From: Streptomyces sp. NBC_01351
Lineage (GTDB): Bacteria; Actinomycetota; Actinomycetes; Streptomycetales; Streptomycetaceae
Assembly (NCBI RefSeq): GCF_036237315.1
Contig: NZ_CP108356.1
Coordinates: 4,460,501 to 4,524,500 of the forward strand
Length of the DNA: 64,000 bases
Direction of reading: 5' to 3'
A program made the translations under genes and the position numbers. Positions within the stretch are counted from its first letter, which is position 1. Each line of letters begins with the position of its first letter. Shown piece by piece: positions 54,150 to 62,906 of this stretch. The notes under the pieces are model-generated. The model saw only the letters and a program-made list of their open reading frames with translations, did no database searches and was not told where the DNA came from.

Positions 54150-56207
54150 ATGGCGATCAAAGTGCTGCCGGTGTCGGGGGAGCAGGCCGGCTGGATCGAC
54201 GCAGTCGTTGCCCTGGGAGACCGGTACACCAAGCGGCTGGGGTTGCTGACCCCGCCCGCCTACCGCAAGGCAGCCGAGGACGGAGGCCTCCTCCTCGCCA
54301 TGGAGGGGGAAGAGGTCGTCGGCTACACGCTGTTCGGTCTTCCGAAGCGCAGTCAGCACGTGCGTCTGGCGCATCTGTGCGTGGCCGAAGAGCACCGCGA
54401 AAAGGGCATCGCTCGCCTGCTGATCCAGGCCATCCGCGAGCGCCATGCACAGCGCCTCGGCATCAGGGCAAGGTGCCGCCGCGACTACGGACTCAGCGGA
54501 ATGTGGACCAAGTTGGGCTTCGTACCCCGTGGCGAGGGCCTTGGCCGCGGTCGAGACCAGGAAACCTTGGACACCTGGTGGTTGGACCTGGGGCATCAGG
54601 ACCTGTTCGCCGAGGCCCAGAGCGATGCGTTGCTCGTGGTGACCGTGGACCACAGCGTCTTTGCCGGCCTGAGGGGAGGTGGCACCGGGCGTGCGGTCGA
54701 GGAGTCGCGGGCACTTGAGGCAGGCTGGCTCTCCGACCTGATCGAGCTCGCCTTTACCCCGCAGTTGCTGCACGACGTACGCGATGTCGCAGACCGTGGG
54801 GAGCGGCAGCATCAACGCGCCGGCCTGGCAGGGATGAGGCAGATCACTCCTGATTCGGACGGCGTGGCGGCCCGGCACGAAGAGCTGCTGGCCGCCCTGG
54901 TAAAGAACGCGCCGGGTGTGGTGCTCGACGCGGGCACGCGAAGCCGCTTGCGGTATGTGGCCGAGACCTCCTGCGCCGGTCTTCAGGTGTTGGTGACGCG
55001 TGATCCTGCGCTCGCACAATTGGCCGACGTCGCCTGGGATATCGCCCGCGTCAAGGTCGTAGCGCCGTCCGTGGTGACCCTCCACGTCGATGAGCTGCGC
55101 CAAGCGCAGGTCTACCGGCCCGCGGACCTGTTGGGTACGGCGTTCTCTGCGGCAGAGGTCGCGCCAGGCAATGAGGCTGAACTGGTGGCCTTTTTCAACC
55201 AGGCCGGTGGCGATCAGGGATCCGCCTTCGAGGATCGGCTGAAAGGCTTCGTCACTGATGCCGTGCTGTGGCGTCGGGAGCTGCTGCGAGATGGTGATGG
55301 CCACCCGGTGGCCCTGTACGTCTGGGCCCTGGACGGGCGCACCCTGACTGTGCCCCTTCTACGCACGGCATCGCATGCTCTGGAGGAATCCCTCGCCCGG
55401 CAGCTGCTGTTCATGCTCAAGCGCCTCGGTCGTGAGCGCGGGGCGCAGGTGGTCCGGATCACCGACCCCTTCCCCTCGCCTGCGGCGGGAACGGCCGCGG
55501 GCGCGGATGGCTTTGCCGAGCACGAGGGCGGCCTCACCGCGTTGCTGATCGACGTCTCTGGCTCCGCCGACGCGGTGTCCCGTGCGGCCGGTGAGATCTC
55601 GAGTCGTCTGGGCCTCACCGTGCCGGTGCTTCACGAGGGACTGTCCGCCGAGGTGGCGAGTGTCGCCGAGCGATCCTGGTGGCCTGCGAAGATCACAGAC
55701 TCCGAGCTGCGGTCCTTCAGTGTGCCCATCGAACCGCGCTGGTCTGCGGAGCTGTTCGACTTCCCCACGATGCTCGTGCCTCGCGATGAGGTACTGGGAA
55801 TCAGCCGGGAACACGTCTACTACCGCTCCTCCGGCCACCGGAATGAGAGTGTCCCCGCCCGCCTCCTCTGGTACGTCAGCAAGGGACCTAAAGGGCAGCA
55901 AGGGCAGGTGGTGATCGGATGCTCGCGGCTGGACGAGGTGTTGATCGACGAACCTGACATCCTCTTCTCGCAATTCGAACACCTGGGCGTATATGGTCGT
56001 GACCAAGTCCGTGAGGCAGCCGATTCCTCCGGCAGGGCCATGGCGTTGAGGTTCTCGGACACCGAGCTCTTCCCGGTGCCGGTGACGCTCGGACGTTTGA
56101 ACCTGCTGGCACAGAGTCTGGGACTACCGTTGTCACTGATCTCGCTGACGAAGATCAGCAACGCGCTGTTCCAGGCGGTTTACGAAGAGGGGCACCGAAA
56201 GACGTGA
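54150..56207 (+). CDS. Multidomain GNAT acetyltransferase / PIN-like protein with ASCH-like C-terminus
   Basis: A 685-residue protein; ATG 54150 has GGAGGGGG upstream. Residues 1-150 are a GNAT domain (HLCVAEEHREKGIARLLIQA binds acetyl-CoA). Residues ~157-320 look like a PIN nuclease fold: VTVDHSV with Asp167, an acidic EESRALE segment, and VLVTRDPALAQLA with Asp285. Residues ~385-475 resemble a second, degenerate GNAT (ARQLLFMLKRLGRERGAQVV). Residues ~535-650 contain RLLWYVSK and GQVVIGCSRLDEV, reminiscent of PUA/ASCH folds that bind modified nucleic acid. It overlaps the ASCH gene by four bases. Domain calls beyond the first GNAT are by eye. Confidence 0.7.
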   Translation: MAIKVLPVSGEQAGWIDAVVALGDRYTKRLGLLTPPAYRKAAEDGGLLLAMEGEEVVGYTLFGLPKRSQHVRLAHLCVAEEHREKGIARLLIQAIRERHAQRLGIRARCRRDYGLSGMWTKLGFVPRGEGLGRGRDQETLDTWWLDLGHQDLFAEAQSDALLVVTVDHSVFAGLRGGGTGRAVEESRALEAGWLSDLIELAFTPQLLHDVRDVADRGERQHQRAGLAGMRQITPDSDGVAARHEELLAALVKNAPGVVLDAGTRSRLRYVAETSCAGLQVLVTRDPALAQLADVAWDIARVKVVAPSVVTLHVDELRQAQVYRPADLLGTAFSAAEVAPGNEAELVAFFNQAGGDQGSAFEDRLKGFVTDAVLWRRELLRDGDGHPVALYVWALDGRTLTVPLLRTASHALEESLARQLLFMLKRLGRERGAQVVRITDPFPSPAAGTAAGADGFAEHEGGLTALLIDVSGSADAVSRAAGEISSRLGLTVPVLHEGLSAEVASVAERSWWPAKITDSELRSFSVPIEPRWSAELFDFPTMLVPRDEVLGISREHVYYRSSGHRNESVPARLLWYVSKGPKGQQGQVVIGCSRLDEVLIDEPDILFSQFEHLGVYGRDQVREAADSSGRAMALRFSDTELFPVPVTLGRLNLLAQSLGLPLSLISLTKISNALFQAVYEEGHRKT

Positions 56208-56683
56208 GCGATCCGGAGCGCGCGATGCTGCTGTCCGTCCACCCCCGGTTCGCGACGGCGATCCTGGCCGGGAGCAAGACGGTGGAGGTGCGGCGACAGC
56301 GCGTCGCCGCCCCTCCCGGCACGGCGGTGCTCCTCTATGCCACGGCGCCCACGATGGCGATCGTGGGCATGGCGCGCATCGCTTCGGTGCAGGTCGCTTC
56401 GCCCCGAGAAGTGTGGTCAGCGAGCCGTACTCGCGCTGGAATCAGCAGGCGCGAGTACGACGCCTACATGTCCGGCGCCACGCGGGCCAGCGGGCTCACC
56501 TTGGAGGACCCCGTGACCTTCGATGCTCCTGTCCCCCTCACCGCACTACGGGCCACCGGTCCCTTCCACCCGCCACAGAGCTACCGGTACTTGAAGTGCG
56601 ACGACCTGCAGCTGATGGCCATGGCCGCGCCCAACGCCGACTCGACCCTGCGCGGCGTCCTGAGCGAACTCGTACCAGCGTAG
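56204..56683 (+). CDS. ASCH-domain protein
   Basis: A 159-residue protein from GTG 56204, overlapping the GNAT-PIN-like gene by four bases. The ASCH signature is MLLSVHPRFATAILAGSKTV followed by EVRRQRV, then AVLLYATAPTMAIVGMARIA and, at the end, QSYRYLKCDDLQLM. ASCH domains share the PUA fold and are proposed to bind RNA or modified bases. Tight coupling suggests it works with, or restrains, the large upstream protein. Confidence 0.8.
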   Translation: MSDPERAMLLSVHPRFATAILAGSKTVEVRRQRVAAPPGTAVLLYATAPTMAIVGMARIASVQVASPREVWSASRTRAGISRREYDAYMSGATRASGLTLEDPVTFDAPVPLTALRATGPFHPPQSYRYLKCDDLQLMAMAAPNADSTLRGVLSELVPA

Positions 56684-56924
56684 AGGCCCTCTTTTGCGGT
56701 GGCTGGCGTGCTCCGAGAGATTGTCCCAACACGCTTTCCAAATGTTCGTACACCGTCCGGCAGGGCCGCCCGGACACGTCCTGACCTGCGTCGTACCGCT
56801 TTCGTGGTCTCCGGCCGAACACGTCCGGACGGAGGCGAATGCAACCAGAACTGCAACCACGGAGGGGTGGCCCGGAAGCGTCAGCGGCGCCGCAGCCGGG
56901 CCCGGTGGCCGCGGTGGAGGCTGC

Positions 56925-57389
56925 CTAGTACGTGGGGCAGAGGTGCGTGTGCACCGCGTCCAGGATCTTGGCCGCCTTGGCCTGCCCGAATCCGTCCGGG
57001 TGGGTGGGCGACGTGAACCGCTGGTTCGTGAGGTCGGTCTGCTTCTGTTTGTCGGTGGGGAAGTTAGCGATCGTCTCGCACTGGTTGCGGCCGCGGTCGA
57101 CTGCCTTGTCAGGCTTGGTGTTGACGACGTCCGGGTCGATGGCTGTCAGGGCGGCGATGTACTTTGCCTGCGTCGCCGCATCCGGCTTGGGCGGAATCCC
57201 CTTACCCTTGGGCGCCTCGGCGGCGGCCGACGGGCTACCCGTCGCCGTAGGTGTGGCGGGGCTGCTCGGAGCAGCAGCGCTGGGCGTCTTCGCCGACGCC
57301 TTGTCGGCGCCCTTGTCGGTGCCGCAGGCGGTCAGTGAGGCAGTGGCGATGACGGCCGAGAGTACGGCGATGGCGGTGCGGTGGTTCAC
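56925..57389 (-). CDS. Small lipoprotein (DUF732-like)
   Basis: A 154-residue exported protein from GTG 57389, with GGGGAGA upstream. The N-terminus VNHRTAIAVLSAVIATASLT ends in the lipobox LTAC-G, so it should be lipid-anchored. A Pro/Ala/Ser/Thr linker leads to a globular domain with GRNQCETIANFPTD, TSPTHPDGFGQAKAAKILDA and a terminal HLCPTY. The two cysteines fit DUF732, whose members are small actinobacterial surface proteins. The 241 bases between it and the ASCH gene hold nothing recognisable. Confidence 0.72.
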   Translation of the reverse strand: MNHRTAIAVLSAVIATASLTACGTDKGADKASAKTPSAAAPSSPATPTATGSPSAAAEAPKGKGIPPKPDAATQAKYIAALTAIDPDVVNTKPDKAVDRGRNQCETIANFPTDKQKQTDLTNQRFTSPTHPDGFGQAKAAKILDAVHTHLCPTY

Positions 57390-57510
57390 GGTTCTCCCCT
57401 GTGCAGTGACTGTGTGCGCAAGAGTCGATCGCTCACCGTAGGCAATGGTTGTACGCCAGTGGAATCGCTTTCCGATCCTTCCACTCCAGCCGTTCCTGGG
57501 CCGCCAAAGG

Positions 57511-57590
57511 TGGCCGTCGCCGAGACTCGAACCGGCAACTATCGGATTAAAAGTCCCGGCAAGTGCTGCTGGATCCGCTCCAGACCCCGC
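57511..57590 (-). other. Decayed tRNA-Lys(TTT)-like sequence
   Basis: On the minus strand GGGACTTTTAATCCGATAG resembles a tRNA-Lys anticodon arm with a TTT anticodon, and GCCGGTTCGAGTCTCGGCG a T-arm. The anticodon stem pairs only three of five, the T-stem has mismatches, and no matching 5' acceptor strand is found. It is probably not a working tRNA; it may be a relic attachment site at the island's right side. Confidence 0.35.
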
Positions 57591-57599
57591 CTTCCCGTC

Positions 57600-57670
57600 G
57601 CATCGCTCACGCATCGCTCACGCATCGCTCACGCATCGCTCACGCATCGCTCACGCATCGCTCACGCATC
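57600..57670. repeat. 11-bp tandem array, 6.5 copies
   Basis: GCATCGCTCAC is repeated six times without error, followed by GCATC. The 11-bp period is close to one helical turn, so copies face the same side of the DNA. It lies in non-coding DNA beside the tRNA-like relic. It could be iterons for a replication or regulator protein, or a simple minisatellite. Confidence 0.9.
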
Positions 57671-57711
57671 TGACCCGGGTGACCTGGGCTCTTGCCGCCC
57701 GGAGGGACCGG

Positions 57712-57838
57712 TCAGGCCCGGAGACGGCGGAGGAACTCGTCCTCGTCTACGACCTCGATGGCCTGGCCGGCGTCGAGCAGCGCCTGCGCGATCTTCAGCT
57801 TGCCGCTCAGGGTCGACCAGCGTGGGCGGGGTCAGCTG
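57712..57838 (-). pseudogene. Fragment resembling the end of a BRCT-domain protein
   Basis: A minus-strand frame, closed by stops, reads SGKLKIAQALLDAGQAIEVV then DEDEFLRRLRA and a stop. This is like the last part of BRCT domains in exonuclease or ligase proteins. Only about 40 residues remain and no start is present. The rest of the gap up to 57968 holds nothing else recognisable. Confidence 0.35.
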
Positions 57839-57967
57839 CCCAGCCACGGCGGTGTTCCATCCGCAGATGGCGAGGTGCACCGTGTGAGCCACGGTTAGTG
57901 ACTCCGACCGCCCGGCGAACCCCCAGGTCAGACAGCAAAGTCCTGCTGGAGTTACTAGGCTTGCCCC

Positions 57968-58540
57968 ATGGCCAGCCGACACGTCGCGCGCACCTGGGGG
58001 ATCCATCCCGGCGGGGGATACTCCACCGTCTGGGCCGACCTCGCCGAAGGCCGGCTGACCGCGCGGGGGCGGGCCGTCGGGCTCGACCCCGAGCCGTACT
58101 GGCTGACGTACACCCTGGAGACCGGCGAGGCCTACGCGACCTCCCGGCTCCGTGTCACCGTCGAGACGGCGACCACGGCCAGGATCCTGGACTTGCGCGG
58201 CCACGAGGGTTGCTGGACGGCCGACGGAGTCCACCGGCCCGACCTCGACGGCGCGCTCGACTGCGACCTGGGCCTGTGTCCGCTGACCAACACCATGCCC
58301 GTGCTGCGCCACGGCCTGCACCAGGGGGCTCCGCCCGTACCGCATCACTTCCTGATGGCCTGGGTGTCGGTCCCCGGCCTCGACGTCAGCCCGGACCAGC
58401 AGACGTACACCCCCCTCACCCGAGACGGACACGGCGCCCGCGTCCGCTATGAGTCGGGCGACTTCCGCAGCGACATCGAGTTCGACGGCGACGGCCTCGT
58501 CCTGGACTACCCCCTCCTGGCCACGGCCCTTACGCGCTGA
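57968..58540 (+). CDS. Putative glycolipid-binding-domain protein
   Basis: A 190-residue soluble protein starting at ATG 57968. It has a beta-rich pattern typical of the glycolipid-binding family (PF06475-like): YWLTYTLETGEAYATSRLRV, a DLDGALDCDLGLCPLTNTMP segment, VPGLDVSPDQQTYTPL, and the closing IEFDGDGLVLDYPLLATAL. Members are thought to bind lipids or glycolipids with a beta-barrel. No operon partner. Confidence 0.75.
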   Translation: MASRHVARTWGIHPGGGYSTVWADLAEGRLTARGRAVGLDPEPYWLTYTLETGEAYATSRLRVTVETATTARILDLRGHEGCWTADGVHRPDLDGALDCDLGLCPLTNTMPVLRHGLHQGAPPVPHHFLMAWVSVPGLDVSPDQQTYTPLTRDGHGARVRYESGDFRSDIEFDGDGLVLDYPLLATALTR

Positions 58541-58967
58541 CTGCTCGCCCGGCCGAGTGCCGCTGTGAGGCCGGAACCGCAGGGCCCGACGGCAGGCGAC
58601 GGCTCCCTGGGCCGGCTCCCCGCCCTCGGGCGACGTGACTGAGGCTTCGAGGGACGGAGGAGGCGGCCGCCGCGCCCGCCGTTTCGGGACGGCCGCGACA
58701 CCCCGTGGGCGTATCCATCAGACACCATCGCCACTTGCCCGCCCCACCGGCCACGCGCTGCCCGCGCTGGTTGCCGCCCGGATGGACGATTAGGGCCGTC
58801 GTAACTCGTCCTTCGGCCCTCAGCGGGTTCGATACTCGGATCGGGTGAGGCGCACCGGCCCGGGCTCACCCGGCTGTCGTGGCGGCGGCGCAGCGGAGTG
58901 CTCCGATGCTTCGCTTGCCGGGCCCGGTCGCACCCCGCGATCGTGTTCGACAACCAGGAGGGCCGCC
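58541..58967. other. 427-base gap without a recognised gene
   Basis: The ORFs here have no consistent codon bias or domain similarity. The stretch is GC-rich. It presumably holds the promoter of the methyltransferase gene, but no clear -35/-10 pair was identified. Confidence 0.5.
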
Positions 58968-60038
58968 GTGGCCGCGCAGGGCGAGTTGGACCAGGCAAGG
59001 GTGGATGCCTTCATGGAGAAGGCGCTCGGGGACGTCAGCGGGACGATGGCCGTCGGCTTGTGCCACCTGGGGGACCGGCTCGGCCTGTTCAAGGACCTCG
59101 CGGTCAGCGGGCCGACGAGCAGCCAGGAGATCGCGGACCGTCTGAACCTGAACGAGCGTTACGTGCGCGAGTGGCTGCGGGGTCTCACGGCCGCGGGCTA
59201 TCTGGAGGAACCGGAGCCCGGGCGCTTCGTCCTCCCCGCCGAGCATGTCCCCGGCCTGGTCGACGAATCGGGGCCGATGTTCCTGGGCGGCGTCTACCAG
59301 ATGATGCCCGCCGCCCTGGCGCCGTACGAACGTCTGATCGAGGCGTTCCGGAGCGGGGGTGGCGTGCGGCAGAGCGACTACCCGGACGTCCTGTGGGACG
59401 GCATGAGCCGCTTCACCGGCAGCTGGTTCGAGAGCGTGATGGTCGACGATTGGCTCGGTACCTTCCCTCACGTCATCGAGGGGCTTGAGCGGGGCATCGA
59501 GGTCGCGGACGTCGGATGTGGCGCCGGCCGCGCCCTGATCGTGCTGGCCAAGGCATTTCCCCGCTCGCGCTTCACGGGCTTCGACAACTTCCCGGGCCAG
59601 GTGGAGCGTGCCCGTACGAACGCGCAGGAGGCCGGTGTCGCCGACCGCGTGGGCTTCGAGATGGTCGATGCCGCTCAGGGTCTTCCCGGGCGCTATGACC
59701 TCGTCACCACGTTCGACGTCATCCACGACTCTGCGGAACCGAAGCGGCTCCTCACCGCCATCAGGGATGCGGTCAAGGACGACGGCGACTACCTGATGCT
59801 CGAGGTCAACTGCGAGGACCGCCCCGAGGACAACGTGGGCCCAGTCGCATCAATGTTGTACGGGTTCAGCGTGTTCTACTGCATGACCACGTCCCTCGCG
59901 AACGGCGGCGCGGGCTTCGGGACGTGCGGCATGCCCGAGGCAGTCGTACGCAGTATGTGCGCCGAAGCAGGCTTCGGCAGCGTGGCGCGATCCACAGCGG
60001 AGGACCCCTTCAACGTCCTCTACGACATCAAGCCGTAG
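58968..60038 (+). CDS. SAM-dependent methyltransferase with N-terminal winged helix (Rv2258c-like)
   Basis: A 356-residue protein from GTG 58968, which has AGGAG seven bases upstream. The N-terminal ~95 residues form a winged-helix dimerisation domain (SSQEIADRLNLNERYVREWL, LTAAGYLEEPEPGRFVLPAE). The methyltransferase motif I is EVADVGCGAGRALIVLAKAF near residue 180, then FTGFDNFPGQVERARTNA and LVTTFDVIHDSAEPKRLLTA. The C-terminus has FGTCGMPEAVVRSMCAEAGF. This two-domain layout is that of Rv2258c-type enzymes of unknown substrate. Confidence 0.88.
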   Translation: MAAQGELDQARVDAFMEKALGDVSGTMAVGLCHLGDRLGLFKDLAVSGPTSSQEIADRLNLNERYVREWLRGLTAAGYLEEPEPGRFVLPAEHVPGLVDESGPMFLGGVYQMMPAALAPYERLIEAFRSGGGVRQSDYPDVLWDGMSRFTGSWFESVMVDDWLGTFPHVIEGLERGIEVADVGCGAGRALIVLAKAFPRSRFTGFDNFPGQVERARTNAQEAGVADRVGFEMVDAAQGLPGRYDLVTTFDVIHDSAEPKRLLTAIRDAVKDDGDYLMLEVNCEDRPEDNVGPVASMLYGFSVFYCMTTSLANGGAGFGTCGMPEAVVRSMCAEAGFGSVARSTAEDPFNVLYDIKP

Positions 60039-60110
60039 GCCGACGCCCAGGCCCCTCGGAGCCCGTGTTGGAGGCCCACAGCACCGCCCGCGTGGTCGGC
60101 GGAGCCGGGA

Positions 60111-60284
60111 TCATATGGCCAGCCAGACGTATCGAGGGCCCGCGATGTCCAGTACGTATTCGCCCTGCTCCTGGCCTGCAGGGCGCATCACGGGGGGTGG
60201 CAGCCGGTTGAGCCAGCGCTGCCACAGCCCTGCGTACGGGCCGCCTTCGAACGGGACACGGATTCCGGAGTCGATCTCTGTCAC
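60111..60284 (-). CDS. Short conserved-type hypothetical protein
   Basis: A 57-residue protein from GTG 60284: VTEIDSGIRVPFEGGPYAGL, then WQRWLNRLPPPVM and a beta end, YVLDIAGPRYVWLAI. Small streptomycete proteins of this pattern (V-P-F-x-G-G-P ... R-W-L-N-R-L-P-P) are familiar but uncharacterised. No clear ribosome binding site, so moderate confidence. Confidence 0.5.
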   Translation of the reverse strand: MTEIDSGIRVPFEGGPYAGLWQRWLNRLPPPVMRPAGQEQGEYVLDIAGPRYVWLAI

Positions 60285-60322
60285 GGCGGGAGCGTACGTC
60301 GGCCGTCGCACGCTGGCGACCG

Positions 60323-61456
60323 TCAGGGAAGTCGTTGAATGGCGACCATCGCAGCGTCGTCGCCGAGCGTGCCGCCCGCAGCGTGTTTGAGCAGATCGTC
60401 GTGGAGGCGAGTGAGCAGGTGCTGCGGACTGGCACCGTGCCAGTGTGCGACTCGCTCCGTCAGCGGGTAGAAGGCTCCGGTGTCGTCGCGGGCCTCAAGC
60501 ACGCCGTCCGTATAAAGGAGCACGATGTCGCCGGGCTCGAAGGCGAACACCTCCGCGGCGAGACTGGAATCACCGAGTGAGGCAAGGCCCAGAGGCGGCG
60601 CCGGCTGGTCTACCTCCAGGGACGTGACGTGGCCGCCGCGCAACAACAGTGGCGGCGGATGACCGCAGTTGAGGAGGTGCAGGACCGATTCGTGGTCGGG
60701 GATGTCGAGCACCGCTGCGGTGACGAACCCTTCGCCCTCGTCACCGGTGCCGGGACGCGAGCCGTCGGTGTACTCCACGGCCGGCGTCACCGCCGTCTCC
60801 AGATACACCGCGAGTCCAGGCAGGGCACCCTCCTGGTGAGCGGCCGCCCGGAAGGCCCCGAGGACAAGCGCGGCGTCACCGACCGCGTCCAGGCCCTTGC
60901 CGCGCACGTCGCCGATGATCAGCCGGGTTCCGTGAGGGGTGCGTGCTGCCGCGTACAGGTCCCCGCCGATCTGCGCCTCCGCCTCGGCCGCCAGATACAG
61001 CGAGGCGATGCGCAACGGTCCGAGCCGCTCGGGGAGCGGCCGTAGCACCACCTGCTGCGCTGTCTCGGCCACCGAACGCAATTGGACCAACTCTTTCTCG
61101 TGTACCTCGCGGAGATGGGCGAAGAACGTCACGAACACCGAGATCAGAACGAGCGCGGTGATCTGGAAGGTGTGGTTCAGGTCGGTCAGGCTGGTGCGCG
61201 CCGCCGCGACCGCCATCTGAGCCAGGACGGCAAGTGCGCCAATGGCCCCGGTGGTGCGGGGGCCGGCGAACGAAGCCGTGATGGCGGGAGCGGCGACCAT
61301 GAACGGACCGACATGCACGTCAGGTGGCGCCAGAACGTCGACCACGGTCACCACAGCAATCAGTACGAGTGGGACCACCAGCAGCGCGTGGCCGAGTTCC
61401 CCCGGTCGGCGGGGACCGACCCGCGTGCTACGACGTTCCATCTTCCCTGCATACAC
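60323..61456 (-). CDS. SpoIIE-type PP2C serine phosphatase, membrane-anchored
   Basis: A 377-residue protein. ATG 61456 gives the full ORF; ATG 61441 (MERRSTRVGPRR) is an alternative. Four hydrophobic helices (~residues 22-112) precede a short coiled linker (LREVHEKELVQLRSVAETAQ) and the phosphatase domain. Its metal ligands are in AEAQIGGDLYAAA near 157, LIIGDVRGKGLDAV near 178, LLNCGHPPPLLL and IVLLYTDGVLEARD near 320. Such enzymes dephosphorylate anti-anti-sigma factors; an HATPase-like gene end at the right edge may be related. Confidence 0.92.
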   Translation of the reverse strand: MYAGKMERRSTRVGPRRPGELGHALLVVPLVLIAVVTVVDVLAPPDVHVGPFMVAAPAITASFAGPRTTGAIGALAVLAQMAVAAARTSLTDLNHTFQITALVLISVFVTFFAHLREVHEKELVQLRSVAETAQQVVLRPLPERLGPLRIASLYLAAEAEAQIGGDLYAAARTPHGTRLIIGDVRGKGLDAVGDAALVLGAFRAAAHQEGALPGLAVYLETAVTPAVEYTDGSRPGTGDEGEGFVTAAVLDIPDHESVLHLLNCGHPPPLLLRGGHVTSLEVDQPAPPLGLASLGDSSLAAEVFAFEPGDIVLLYTDGVLEARDDTGAFYPLTERVAHWHGASPQHLLTRLHDDLLKHAAGGTLGDDAAMVAIQRLP

Positions 61457-61774
61457 CGCCCGCGCCGAGGCCGCCCGGCGCTCGGGTCTGTTGCGAGGTG
61501 CTCGTCACGGGCGCTCGCCGCTCCCGACCCCGGGACCTGAGCCGACCATCTCCTTCAGGACCTTCAGCGTGCCGGAGGCGCGCATCCGCGGCTACGTGGA
61601 CGCCCGCAGGGGCCTCAGCCGGGCTTCAGCTCGCTGACACGAGCGATGCCCTGTTCCCGACCGCGACGGGGCAGTCCGGGACATGCAGCACCCGGGTAGC
61701 CCCGCTATGCGCCTGTGTGCACCTGTTCGCCGCCCCAGGCCACCCCCGTCCATTGCCCTGGGCGAGGGCCGGGC
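61457..61774. other. 318-base gap without a recognised gene
   Basis: The region between the phosphatase start and the cupin stop has no ORF with convincing codon bias. A short plus-strand frame (SFRTFSVPEARIRGYVDARR) ends at 61637 but has no start or family match. Nothing else seen. Confidence 0.5.
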
Positions 61775-62137
61775 TCAGCCCTGTGACCTGATGTGGTCGA
61801 TCACGGCGGTCAAGTCCTCCGTGGGGGAGAAGTCCACATATTCACAGTCTTCGAGCGCTACGGGCGCATGCCCGGGTGCCCAGTAGAACGCCTGCCCGGC
61901 TTCGTAGATCTCGTCGCCGTCCTTCGTCACCATCTTCAGCCGGCCCTTGAGCATGTACCCCCAGTGAGGGCAGGGGCAGAGATCACCGGCCAGGCCCTTC
62001 ACCGCCGGTCGCAGGTCCGCCCCCTGGGGCAGCTGTACGAAGGCCACGGACAGGTCGCCGCCGACTGCTTGCGCTCGGAGTTCGACTCCGCCGCCCTCGA
62101 TCGCGACCGGTGTGTCCTGCCTTGTTATCGCTGTCAT
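61775..62137 (-). CDS. Cupin-domain protein
   Basis: A 120-residue single-domain cupin from ATG 62137. The conserved barrel segments are DLCPCPHWGYMLKGRLKMVT with a metal-ligand His, and EIYEAGQAFYWAPGHAPVAL with the second motif. Function unknown; cupins of this size bind metals or small ligands. The 280 bases to the next gene on the right hold nothing recognisable. Confidence 0.8.
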   Translation of the reverse strand: MTAITRQDTPVAIEGGGVELRAQAVGGDLSVAFVQLPQGADLRPAVKGLAGDLCPCPHWGYMLKGRLKMVTKDGDEIYEAGQAFYWAPGHAPVALEDCEYVDFSPTEDLTAVIDHIRSQG

Positions 62138-62417
62138 GGATGCCTCGCTTCCTTCGGAGGCGGCGAAGCGCCTCTCTTCCAGGCTGGCCCGGAGGACCGC
62201 TGCGCGCCAGGCGGGGCATGCGGGAGGCCGGTCCCCGGTTCTCAAGTCGGCGCCGACTGTCGGACCAGCGAGGGGCCCATTGCCCAGCTCGGCCCGGTAG
62301 CCCAGGTCGCCGCACTGCACGGCGAGCTCCGCAGGTCGGTGGCTGCCAGCGCCAGGCTGGCAGCCACGAAGGCCAGAGATTGTCTTCGTGCGGGAGCGCG
62401 CGTCCGTGTACTGGTGC

Positions 62418-62714
62418 TTACTCGCGGTGGGCGGGGTGCCCGTCGGTGAGGAGACTGCCGTACGCCAGGCACAGCACGGGGAAGCCGAGCTCGTCCAGGG
62501 CGAGGCGAGCCGTCTCCGCGTTGGAGGGCCGGTGCCCGGTCGCCGTGTCGATCAGTTCGATGACGTAGTGCAGGCCGCCGCCGACGAGGGCGAACCACGC
62601 CTGATTCTTGCTGAACGTCTCGCTGTGCACGGGGACCAAGCGGGCCGCGGCCTGCTGGATCTGCTCGCGGGCGACTTCGTGCCGTGTCCCCTCGGACAGG
62701 AAGGTGGTGGTCAA
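62418..62714 (-). CDS. Hypothetical protein
   Basis: A 98-residue protein; TTG 62714 with AAGGACA upstream is the best start. It reads TTTFLSEGTRHEVAREQIQQ, then SKNQAWFALVGGGLHYVIEL and a helical end with LALDELGFPVLCLAYG. No domain recognised. The coding bias is acceptable; the alternative is a longer N-terminus from 62888, which looks unnatural. Confidence 0.5.
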   Translation of the reverse strand: MTTTFLSEGTRHEVAREQIQQAAARLVPVHSETFSKNQAWFALVGGGLHYVIELIDTATGHRPSNAETARLALDELGFPVLCLAYGSLLTDGHPAHRE

Positions 62715-62906
62715 GGGTGTGTCCTTGCTGGTCGGGGTCGCGCCGGGGTGAATCGTACGGGCCTGTGCTCTGGTGCAACCGCTCGTTGAGCGCTTCGGTG
62801 GCGGTTGCCGCGAGCTGAGGTTGTGGAGTGGAGTGATCGACAGACGACGAGGCGGCAGACGAGCGCGGCCCTCATGGTTTGACCGCAACCGCCAGAAGGC
62901 CGTGAC

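Noticed and set aside
57599..57671. CRISPR array at the 11-bp repeat
   Set aside because: Units are directly adjacent with no spacers and are far too short for CRISPR repeats; no cas genes are present.
58507..58998. 163-residue minus-strand frame in the 58.5-59 kb gap
   Set aside because: Arg/Pro/Ser-rich with no domain, overlapping two supported genes; judged non-coding.
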